Part shown: piece by piece, positions 1-4,425 of the stretch
Numbering within the stretch: the stretch's first letter is position 1
Layout: each line of letters opens with the position of its first letter
DNA from: Nanobdellota archaeon
Lineage (GTDB): Archaea; Nanobdellota; Nanobdellia; Woesearchaeales; GW2011-AR15
Length of the DNA stretch: 5,273 nt
Direction of reading: 5' to 3'
Assembly: GCA_013335235.1 (NCBI GenBank)
Contig: JAAXVZ010000112.1
Coordinates: forward strand, 1-5,273
The notes under the pieces: generated by a model
Databases searched by the model: none
The model's input: the letters and a program-made list of their open reading frames with translations, nothing else
Told to the model about the DNA's origin: nothing
Position numbers and translations under genes: made by a program

Positions 1-237
1 GCTGTCACCGTCTGTGTCTGGTTTGCTTGGGTCGGCGCCTGTCCGGTATTCCATGATATTGAGCAGCAGATCACCGTCAGGGTCCCTGTCCGCATCATAG
101 GTTTCATTCTGCATCACTGAAGAATATTTGGTTTCCCAGGCATCTGGCATGCCATCTGTATCTGCGTCAGGCAAGACTTGCGCATATATTGATATAGATA
201 CGATAAGGACAAGAAACAGAACTACCCCTTTTTTCAT
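1..237 (-). CDS. Secreted protein with thrombospondin type 3-like Ca-binding loops (N-terminal part, truncated by window start)
   Basis: The frame is open from an ATG at 237-235 to the window edge and gives 79 residues with no stop, so the C-terminus lies outside. Residues 1-19 are a signal peptide (MKK, then the hydrophobic run GVVLFLVLIVSISIYA) with likely cleavage after IYA. The mature part carries acidic loops: DADTDGMPDAWE (24-35), DADRDPDGD (48-56) followed by LLNIMEYRTGADP, and DTDGDS at the cut edge. This DxDxDG...E(Y)xxGxDP pattern is that of bacterial/archaeal thrombospondin type 3 repeats, which bind calcium and often form stalks in large exported proteins. The gene lies 95 bases downstream of another exported-protein gene on the same strand but has its own TATA box. 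The start is supported by both the signal peptide and the TATA spacing. Total size and any catalytic or adhesive domain cannot be seen. Confidence 0.85.
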   Translation of the reverse strand, partial: MKKGVVLFLVLIVSISIYAQVLPDADTDGMPDAWETKYSSVMQNETYDADRDPDGDLLLNIMEYRTGADPSKPDTDGDS

Positions 238-259
238 TACTGAGAAAAGAGCTTGAGCC

Positions 260-277
260 ATTTAAATAGTTTGCGCC
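260..277 (-). promoter_or_regulatory. Archaeal TATA box and BRE-like element for the TSP3-repeat gene
   Basis: On the minus strand the sequence CTATTTAAAT (269-260) is preceded by a purine-containing GGCGCAAA (277-270), matching a BRE/TATA pair. The TATA centre is about 27 bases before the ATG at 237, so the transcript is predicted to start at or within a few bases of the start codon (leaderless). No Shine-Dalgarno sequence is seen before this ATG. Confidence 0.7.
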
Positions 278-302
278 GTTTTCCAGGAGAAATAGTTTTT
301 TT

Positions 303-325
303 AAAAAAATAATGGGAAAAATATA
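303..325 (-). terminator. Poly-T terminator after the 596-residue secreted protein gene
   Basis: Immediately after the TAG at 335-333 the minus strand reads through AT-rich sequence into runs of five T (321-317) and seven T (309-303) with no strong hairpin before them. Archaeal RNA polymerase commonly terminates at such T-tracts without a stem. The position between this stop and the next gene's TATA box fits separate transcription units. Confidence 0.55.
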
Positions 326-332
326 TAGTTAA

Positions 333-2123
333 CTAACCAAATAGCTTCCTCCAAATACCGCTGATTTGGTTGATGACACCTGAAAATAGACTTGGCTTCT
401 GTACGTCTGTCCTTTTCTCTCCGGCGTCCTGCTTTTGTTGTTTAGGTGGGTCTGAAGCAGGAGTGTCTATTGGCGTTTCCATATCTTCTTTTGGCTTTGT
501 ATCAGGAGAAACCATTTCTTCTGGTTCTGGAAGATTCCCTACTTCAGGCATTTGTGTTTCATCTGGCCCAGGTGTCATCACTGTTTCTGGTACTTGTGCC
601 TGATTTCCTGTAGGATTTATCTTGCTTTTTTCAAGCGTCTTGATGAGGTTTGACGGATGCTTTTTATCTGCAGGTGACATATAAGTGTCGAACCTAGTGC
701 TAATCTTCTTTGTTGGTGTCTCTACCCGAAGCTTCTTGAGCCTGACCCTTCCAGGACTGATAGCATAAGGAGATATCTTTCCTGAATCCACAAGGTCCTG
801 GTTATCTGCAATCAGATATACCTCAACAAAATGGCTGCCTTCAGATAACACCTCTGTTGTGATTGTTTCTATTCCACTGCAGTATATACCTCTCTTTAAT
901 TGATCGTCCGTAAGCTCGCAGTCTTTTGTATAAACCGTTTTTCCATCTACATCTATATACATAGTCCAATTGCCATGCTGCGCTCTTGTGCCTATATAAT
1001 AGTCAAAGCTGATTATTGCCGGTTCCTCTCTATCCATCACAAACTCATAAGGATATTCTGCAGAGACATATTGCGGCGGCTCATCAAAGAGCAGATTTGC
1101 CAAGTGCTCTTGACGAAATTGCCTTGAAATGCCTGTGGCTTCATAATCGCACGGAACGCGTTCACATGCTTTTCCTATTTCTTCTTCATAGCAAGTGTCT
1201 ATCCTGCAGGATTTCGGGCATCTTAACTGTGCACTATCATAGTAGCCCTGAGAATTGCAGTAATACTCGAGCAACGTATAGGTATCATTGCACATGTCCG
1301 CTTTCCTGACAAATATGGGCTGCATAGGGTATGGCGCAATCGGAAACCTTTCGTGTGACGCGTTTAATATTGTCGGAGTCGAGAAATCAATTCCTCCATC
1401 TGGATCTATGCAAAATATTGCGCTTTTAGGTGGAGATTCTATTGGAGTAAATTTTTTTGCGGCAGATTCAAGAGTGAACCAAGACAGGATCACAGAAGAG
1501 ACATCTGCTCTGAACTCAAGTTCGTGCTTTCCTGCAGTTATCATCCCAAGATCGACTTTCTCTGTCCTTGCAAACTGCGGTTTTGCATTAGATTCCCATG
1601 TGTATTTTTTTGCAAAAACCTCTTTTCCATCCAGATATGCGTGAAGGGTGTTGCTTAGCCCTGACCTCTGGATCCATACAGAGAAATTTACAGTCATTGT
1701 CACAGGCTCATCCTCCTCCAATATGAATTCATAGGGATATTCTGCAGACACTAATGAAGGTATTACATCAAAGTTGCTGAAGACGTCCATCTTTCCGTGG
1801 CCATAATAACCACAAGGAAACTTATCACACGCGGGCCCGATTTCCTTATCAACACACCTCCCTGAGCTGCATGTTTTTGGGCATCTATAATCCTGGCTGA
1901 GAACTTTGTCTCCTGAGCAATAATATTCCACAAGAACAGTTGTGCTATTGCATTTATCTGTATACGAATCTGAATTACCACCTGTCCACTTATCATAGGA
2001 ATATGATAAAGCTGTACCGGTCTCTTCATAATTCTTGCCGCCATCTTTATCCATGCATGCTGTTTCTGCATAGGCTGACATCAGTGCTACCAAAACAATC
2101 AATAAGAGAAACTTTTTATCCAT
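333..2123 (-). CDS. Secreted two-module cysteine-rich protein with EYYC/CPK-C motifs and a disordered C-terminal linker
   Basis: This is a 596-residue exported protein whose exact function I do not recognise. A signal peptide covers residues 1-19 (MDKK, then FLLLIVLVALMSAYA). Two tandem units follow. Unit 1 has an eight-Cys module (C23-C104) and a beta-rich module (about 125-224); unit 2 has the same pair (C238-C325 and about 353-470). The Cys modules share CxDxDGG, (L/V)EYYC and RCPK(T/S)C. This module recurs in secreted proteins of DPANN and related archaea (family knowledge), and its cysteines probably form disulfides outside the cell. The beta modules share the identical segment VSAEYPYEF. 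Residues about 505-576 are Pro/Glu/Lys/Gln-rich and probably disordered, ending in an amphipathic SLFSGVINQISGIWRKLFG. The beta modules resemble ligand-binding or structural beta-sandwiches only by strand pattern. The ATG at 2123 is supported by the signal peptide and a TATA box 27 bases upstream; an overlapping out-of-frame ATG sits at 2127. Surface or adhesion role is inference. Confidence 0.88.
   Translation of the reverse strand: MDKKFLLLIVLVALMSAYAETACMDKDGGKNYEETGTALSYSYDKWTGGNSDSYTDKCNSTTVLVEYYCSGDKVLSQDYRCPKTCSSGRCVDKEIGPACDKFPCGYYGHGKMDVFSNFDVIPSLVSAEYPYEFILEEDEPVTMTVNFSVWIQRSGLSNTLHAYLDGKEVFAKKYTWESNAKPQFARTEKVDLGMITAGKHELEFRADVSSVILSWFTLESAAKKFTPIESPPKSAIFCIDPDGGIDFSTPTILNASHERFPIAPYPMQPIFVRKADMCNDTYTLLEYYCNSQGYYDSAQLRCPKSCRIDTCYEEEIGKACERVPCDYEATGISRQFRQEHLANLLFDEPPQYVSAEYPYEFVMDREEPAIISFDYYIGTRAQHGNWTMYIDVDGKTVYTKDCELTDDQLKRGIYCSGIETITTEVLSEGSHFVEVYLIADNQDLVDSGKISPYAISPGRVRLKKLRVETPTKKISTRFDTYMSPADKKHPSNLIKTLEKSKINPTGNQAQVPETVMTPGPDETQMPEVGNLPEPEEMVSPDTKPKEDMETPIDTPASDPPKQQKQDAGEKRTDVQKPSLFSGVINQISGIWRKLFG
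714..1412 (-). repeat. Protein-level tandem repeat unit 2 (Cys module plus beta module)
   Basis: This encodes residues 238-470. Cysteines are at 238, 278, 289, 302, 306, 311, 320 and 325; the last six spacings equal those of unit 1 except for one extra residue between 289 and 302. VSAEYPYEF recurs at residues 353-361 (bases 1067-1041). Unit 2 also has an extra Cys pair (402 and 415) inside the beta module, absent from unit 1, which could form a loop disulfide. Confidence 0.8.
1452..2057 (-). repeat. Protein-level tandem repeat unit 1 (Cys module plus beta module)
   Basis: This encodes residues 23-224 of the secreted protein. Cysteines are at 23, 58, 69, 81, 85, 90, 99 and 104. The beta module starts at VSAEYPYEF (residues 125-133, bases 1751-1725). 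It is aligned with unit 2 by the same cysteine order and motifs rather than by DNA identity, so it is an old internal duplication. Confidence 0.8.
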
Positions 2124-2144
2124 TCATGAAAATTTTATTATTTA

Positions 2145-2156
2145 GTATAAATATAT
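2145..2156 (-). promoter_or_regulatory. TATA box for the 596-residue secreted protein gene
   Basis: The minus strand reads ATATATTTATAC here, centred about 27 bases upstream of the ATG at 2123, again predicting a leaderless transcript. It lies only about 12 bases after the thpR stop codon, so the secreted-protein gene can be transcribed on its own although read-through from the upstream RNA operon is possible. Confidence 0.65.
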
Positions 2157-2158
2157 TG

Positions 2159-2172
2159 CTAGCCAATGCTAG
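2159..2172. promoter_or_regulatory. Inverted repeat CTAGC-CAAT-GCTAG next to the TATA box
   Basis: Two 5-base arms separated by 4 bases overlap the thpR stop codon and abut the upstream side of the secreted-protein TATA box. It could act as a weak hairpin at the end of the upstream mRNA or as a binding site beside the promoter; chance is also possible given the short arms. Confidence 0.3.
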
Positions 2173-2669
2173 TTAAAATAGCTTATCGGCGAATATGCCG
2201 GTCCGCCCGGCAATAGCTCGCTCCTGAAAAGTGTAAGAGGCCCTGGCTCCAGCCTTGTTTTTTCAACTAAGATATTACTCAAACCAGTCCAAAGCACCCT
2301 GGTATCAAAGACATGGGAGACTCTTGCGAGAGTGATATGAGGATGGAAGTCCAGATCATTTTTTCCAAGCCTTGCCTCAATCTCTCTCTGAAGCAAAAGG
2401 AGAGGCTGGCTTTCCTCTATCCCAAGCCATATCACTTTCACGGGTCCTTTTTCCGGGAAGACGCCTATCCTTGATGTGCTGAAAATCATCTTTGGATAGC
2501 TGATTCCCTGCAGCTTAGAGATTATCTTATCAGGGTCTGCGTCAGGAAAGAATTTCAAGGTGAGATGATATGAATGTGTGAAAGACAGCGCTGCAGCTTC
2601 AGTTTTCAGTAAGCGGTGTAATTGAATAAATATAGGATTAGAAAAATCAAAAGCGAGAAATAACCGCAA
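2169..2669 (-). CDS. thpR: RNA 2',3'-cyclic phosphodiesterase (2'-5' RNA ligase family, ThpR/LigT)
   Basis: This is a 166-residue member of the 2H phosphoesterase superfamily. Both catalytic HxTx signatures are visible: HLTL at residues 35-38 (in SYHLTLKFF) and HITL at 111-114 (in HPHITLARV). The family segment IGVFPEKGPVKVIWLGI (68-84) and the C-terminal LTLFRSELLPGGPAYS also match. Family members hydrolyse RNA 2',3'-cyclic phosphates to 2'-phosphates and in vitro join or reverse 2'-5' RNA links on tRNA halves; the enzyme is cytosolic. The length is slightly below the usual 175-190 residues. The start is TTG at 2669-2667: there is no suitable in-frame ATG before residue 61, and TTG gives the family-typical MRLFLAF N-terminus. 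It begins 2 bases after the stop of the TRAM gene, and the purine-rich GAGGAAGAG end of that gene may act as its ribosome binding region, so translation is probably coupled. Confidence 0.93.
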   Translation of the reverse strand: MRLFLAFDFSNPIFIQLHRLLKTEAAALSFTHSYHLTLKFFPDADPDKIISKLQGISYPKMIFSTSRIGVFPEKGPVKVIWLGIEESQPLLLLQREIEARLGKNDLDFHPHITLARVSHVFDTRVLWTGLSNILVEKTRLEPGPLTLFRSELLPGGPAYSPISYFN

Positions 2670-2671
2670 GG

Positions 2672-2995
2672 TTACTGCTCTTCCTCTTCGCCGAAGTTCT
2701 CAGAGTCTTCCTCTACTTCTTCGACTTCTTCTTCAGGGAGGTCTTCTTCCTCTTCCTTTGAAGCAGAGTCTGCCTTCTTGGCACTCTTGCTGATGACTTC
2801 AGCAAAGCCGACTTTCTTGAGGACTTTTGTCACTCTTACCTTGACTTCGTCATTGACCTGTGTTCCAGGTATGACCAGGACAAAGCCGTTCTTCTTTGCT
2901 ATGCCGTCTCCCTTTTCGCCAAGGGCTTCTATTCTAACATCTAACTCATCGCCCTCTTTGACAGGGGCTGACCTCTGGAAGTTATTTGCATACAT
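2672..2995 (-). CDS. Single-domain TRAM RNA-binding protein with a long acidic tail
   Basis: This 107-residue protein consists of one TRAM domain (about residues 11-69) and a charged tail. The domain shows the family pattern VKEGDELDVRIEALGEKGDG, IAKKNGFVLVIPG and an AEVI end: an OB-like beta barrel that binds RNA. Stand-alone archaeal TRAM proteins have been described as RNA chaperones, some cold-responsive. A basic hinge (KSAKKADSASK, 70-80) is followed by a tail (81-107) with 18 Glu/Asp among 27 residues, which is unusual for a nucleic-acid binder and could tune binding or recruit basic partners (inference). The gene heads an operon with thpR, 2 bases downstream. The ATG at 2995 is the only plausible start: an in-frame TAA lies 12 bases upstream (3010-3008). 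Only a weak AGAAG precedes it; the stronger AGGAGG (3033-3028) is too far upstream for normal initiation and sits in the predicted 5' UTR. Confidence 0.9.
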   Translation of the reverse strand: MYANNFQRSAPVKEGDELDVRIEALGEKGDGIAKKNGFVLVIPGTQVNDEVKVRVTKVLKKVGFAEVISKSAKKADSASKEEEEDLPEEEVEEVEEDSENFGEEEEQ

Positions 2996-3020
2996 CTTCT
3001 TCTAACACCTTATCTACTTT

Positions 3021-3032
3021 GGAGTTTCCTCC
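3021..3032 (-). promoter_or_regulatory. Possible 5'-UTR hairpin GGAG-GAAA-CTCC of the TRAM-thpR mRNA
   Basis: On the minus strand GGAG, GAAA, CTCC can fold to a 4-bp GC-rich stem closed by a GNRA-type GAAA tetraloop. With the TATA box at about 3059 the transcript should start near 3033, which would put this hairpin at the very 5' end of the mRNA, about 26 bases before the start codon. It also holds most of an AGGAGG. The small stem makes this a tentative element. Confidence 0.35.
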
Positions 3033-3050
3033 TGATGCCTTGAAAACATA

Positions 3051-3063
3051 ATATGTATAAAAA
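3051..3063 (-). promoter_or_regulatory. TATA box for the TRAM-thpR operon
   Basis: The minus strand reads TTTTTATACATAT. Its core is centred near 3059, about 64 bases before the TRAM ATG, implying a 5' UTR of roughly 35-40 bases, unlike the leaderless layout of most neighbours. The ATG of the longest version of the opposite-strand YkgJ frame (3053) lies inside this box. Confidence 0.55.
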
Positions 3064-3071
3064 TCTATTGG

Positions 3072-3087
3072 GGAAGGGGCCTTTTCC
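3072..3087. other. Near-palindrome GGAAGGGGCCTTTTCC between divergent genes
   Basis: Sixteen bases pair end to end with two G-T wobbles in the middle and a GGCC core. It lies just upstream of the TRAM TATA box and about 50 bases upstream of the TATA box of the divergent YkgJ-like gene, a place where a regulator could control both. No known regulator motif is recognised, and GC-rich chance is possible. Confidence 0.25.
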
Positions 3088-3127
3088 TCCTGAATTGCAG
3101 AAGGAGCCTAGCCATATTATAAAGAGA

Positions 3128-3139
3128 ATATTATTATAC
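3128..3139 (+). promoter_or_regulatory. TATA box for the YkgJ-like gene
   Basis: ATATTATTATAC is centred about 27 bases upstream of the ATG at 3161, which fits a leaderless transcript beginning at that ATG. This is the main reason for choosing the shorter start of that gene. Confidence 0.6.
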
Positions 3140-3160
3140 AGCCTGTTTTTGCTACAGGGA

Positions 3161-3619
3161 ATGGACGACTTCCTGAAGATCTGCCAGCAGTGCAAGGCAA
3201 AGTGCTGCAAGATAGGCGGCACTGATTTCTCAGAGGAAGAGATGAAAAAAGTAATTGATGCCGGTCACCCGGACTTCTTTGTGAAAATCGACGAAGACCA
3301 CTATGAGACAAAGTGCAATGATGGCGTGTGCCCATACCTTGGCAAAGATGAGGCCTGCACAATCCATGAGGTCAGACCGAAACTGTGCAGGAGGTGGCCT
3401 GTCTACTCAAGTGTCGAAGCAGAAGAGAGAAAGAACTACCTTGTGGACTGTCCGCTTGCAAGAGTGCTCAGCCAGGACATTATCCTAAACATGGTCAAGA
3501 TAAACGAAGATATCTCTAGTGAATTTGTCAGCGCCTCTATAGAAAACTCGCAATTGAGTGAAGCAGAGAAAGACATCGTAGAGGAAAGGTTCTCAGAATT
3601 CGCTTTGTCTAAGATATAG
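3161..3619 (+). CDS. YkgJ-family CxxCxxxCC cysteine-cluster protein
   Basis: From the ATG at 3161 this is a 152-residue cytosolic protein with the pattern of the YkgJ/CxxCxxCC family (PF03692-type), thought to bind zinc or an iron-sulfur cluster. Cysteines are C8, C11, C15, C16, C52, C57, C66, C76 and C97. The hallmark blocks are CQQCKAKCC (8-16), CPYL (57-60), CTIHEVRPKLCRRWP (66-80) and DCPLA (96-100). The family has no firmly assigned reaction; links to Fe-S or zinc handling are suggested only from the cysteines. The same frame opens at 3053, but the added 36 residues look non-coding, overlap the opposite TRAM promoter, and would precede the TATA box at 3128. Family members usually start a few residues before the first CxxC, which also supports 3161. 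No strong Shine-Dalgarno is seen. Its stop lies 8 bases from the stop of the convergent MEDS gene, so 3' ends of the two mRNAs probably overlap. Confidence 0.87.
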   Translation: MDDFLKICQQCKAKCCKIGGTDFSEEEMKKVIDAGHPDFFVKIDEDHYETKCNDGVCPYLGKDEACTIHEVRPKLCRRWPVYSSVEAEERKNYLVDCPLARVLSQDIILNMVKINEDISSEFVSASIENSQLSEAEKDIVEERFSEFALSKI

Positions 3620-3627
3620 GGAAAAGG

Positions 3628-4284
3628 CTATTTGTTCACGGTTTCAAGGAAGTCTTCCTTTATCAGCTCGTATGAACCAACAGGGAATACACTTGACCCA
3701 GACGGTGCAAACAGGTTAGGTGAATAATAAAGGTTCTCGCAGCGCTTATTGTAAAATATCACCTCAGGATGGCAATGGATGCTTTCTGCAAGTATGCCTG
3801 GATCAATAGCTCTCTCATCATATTGGCATATGGCGCAAGTCCTGCTGCCTGGAAAGAAATTGCGCAGCTTAGATTCATATTCCATAAGACGCTCTGTACC
3901 CTTGTTGCCGCTGTTTATCCATGACGCTTCTCCAGTTATCCTGACTCCCCCATATCCCTCGTCTAATGCTTTTCTCTCAATCTCTTTTAGCATGGCGATT
4001 GCCCTGTCCGGATCAAAGAACCCTCCTTTCAGATATGTCTCCCTGCTTGACAATATCGTGAGCTGTCCTGATTTCAGGAATTCGTTTATATCCCTCTTTT
4101 GTTCAATGAGCTTAGAGATTATCCGCTCTTTTGAGACATCATGGAAGACATATATGCACTTTTCGTTGTTCTCGAGCCCCTTCATCAGGAAAGGGAGGAT
4201 TACTGAAAACAGCTGCTTTTCGTTCTTGAAGATAAATGTGAAATGATCTCCTAACTCTGCATTAGATATATCTTTTTCTTTCAT
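3628..4284 (-). CDS. Stand-alone MEDS-domain (DcmR-like sensory) protein
   Basis: This 218-residue protein spans essentially one MEDS domain (PF14417-like), a predicted ligand-sensing domain first described in methanogen and methylotroph signalling proteins such as DcmR. Matching blocks in order are DHFTFIF (13-19), LPFLMKGLENNEKCIYVF (30-47), FLKSGQLTIL (69-78), YLKGGFFDPDRAI (84-96), YGGVRITGEASW (111-122), LMEYESKLRNFF (133-144), CAICQYDER (150-158) and HCHPEVIFYN...ENLYYSP (170-189). No histidine kinase, HTH or transmembrane segment is present, so it must act alone or in trans with a kinase or regulator elsewhere. Five cysteines (43, 150, 153, 171, 182) could bear on redox or metal sensing, but this is speculation. 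The related RecA/KaiC-like fold could give a similar outline, yet no intact P-loop is seen. The ATG at 4284 has a plausible AGGA 5 bases upstream and an upstream TATA box. Confidence 0.88.
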   Translation of the reverse strand: MKEKDISNAELGDHFTFIFKNEKQLFSVILPFLMKGLENNEKCIYVFHDVSKERIISKLIEQKRDINEFLKSGQLTILSSRETYLKGGFFDPDRAIAMLKEIERKALDEGYGGVRITGEASWINSGNKGTERLMEYESKLRNFFPGSRTCAICQYDERAIDPGILAESIHCHPEVIFYNKRCENLYYSPNLFAPSGSSVFPVGSYELIKEDFLETVNK

Positions 4285-4290
4285 GTTTTT

Positions 4291-4316
4291 CCTATTTAGA
4301 AGAACTACGCCTATTT
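4291..4316. repeat. Short direct repeat CCTATTT in the leader of the MEDS gene
   Basis: CCTATTT occurs at 4291-4297 and 4310-4316, 19 bases apart, each flanked by a TTTTTCC run (4286-4292 and 4314-4320). Both lie between the MEDS TATA box and its ATG, the place of an operator that would block transcription or of mRNA leader sites. The low complexity of the region makes chance a real alternative. Confidence 0.3.
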
Positions 4317-4327
4317 TTCCTGAAAAG

Positions 4328-4342
4328 AATATAATTTATAAC
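4328..4342 (-). promoter_or_regulatory. TATA box for the MEDS gene
   Basis: The minus strand reads GTTATAAATTATATT, about 50 bases before the ATG at 4284, so transcription should begin near 4308-4312 and leave a leader of about 25 bases. The leader ends in TAGGAAAAAC before the ATG, giving a weak Shine-Dalgarno AGGA. Confidence 0.55.
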
Positions 4343-4365
4343 ACTATCTCCTTTCTGCTCTCTAG

Positions 4366-4377
4366 CCAGGCACCTGG
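4366..4377. promoter_or_regulatory. Palindrome CCAGG-CA-CCTGG, candidate operator of the RHH gene
   Basis: A perfect 5-base inverted repeat with a 2-base spacer lies about 18 bases upstream of the TATA box of the ribbon-helix-helix gene and in the intergenic region shared with the MEDS gene. Ribbon-helix-helix dimers typically bind short palindromes in their own promoter region, so autoregulation is a reasonable hypothesis. Confidence 0.4.
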
Positions 4378-4394
4378 TCTGAGCGATGCAAAGG

Positions 4395-4402
4395 CTTTTT
4401 AA
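4395..4402 (+). promoter_or_regulatory. TATA box for the small RHH gene
   Basis: CTTTTTAA, preceded by purine-rich CAAAGG (4389-4394), is centred about 27 bases upstream of the ATG at 4426. It ends on the first base of the upstream in-frame ATG at 4402-4404, so a normal transcript would begin after that ATG and use 4426. Confidence 0.6.
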
Positions 4403-4425
4403 TGGACAGGCACTTCTTACATTAT

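Noticed and set aside
370..603. Plus-strand open frame opposite the secreted protein
   Set aside because: It is the antisense shadow of the Pro/Glu-rich linker (Ser/Gly/Val-rich low-complexity translation), with no promoter or recognisable domain.
1288..1644. 118-codon plus-strand open frame
   Set aside because: It lies wholly opposite the well-supported secreted protein and its translation shows no domain or coding pattern.
1763..2071. 102-codon minus-strand open frame in another phase of the secreted protein gene
   Set aside because: Same strand, different phase from a gene with signal peptide and repeated motifs; its cysteines and histidines are by-products of frame shift.
3053..3160. 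N-terminal extension of the YkgJ-like gene from the ATG at 3053
   Set aside because: The ATG lies inside the opposite-strand TATA box, the 36 added residues look like translated intergenic DNA, and a TATA box at 3128-3139 is spaced correctly for the ATG at 3161.
3779..4246. 155-codon plus-strand open frame opposite the MEDS gene
   Set aside because: The minus strand carries a continuous MEDS domain; the opposite frame is Ser/Leu/Ile-rich without motif or promoter.
3628..4284. KaiC-like ATPase reading of the MEDS protein
   Set aside because: The outline of the fold is similar, but no P-loop GxxGxGK(S/T) is present and the MEDS-specific blocks run along the whole length.
4402..4425. Longer RHH protein starting at the ATG at 4402
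   Set aside because: This ATG overlaps the TATA box of the gene, whose spacing points to a start at 4426; the eight extra residues add nothing to the fold.
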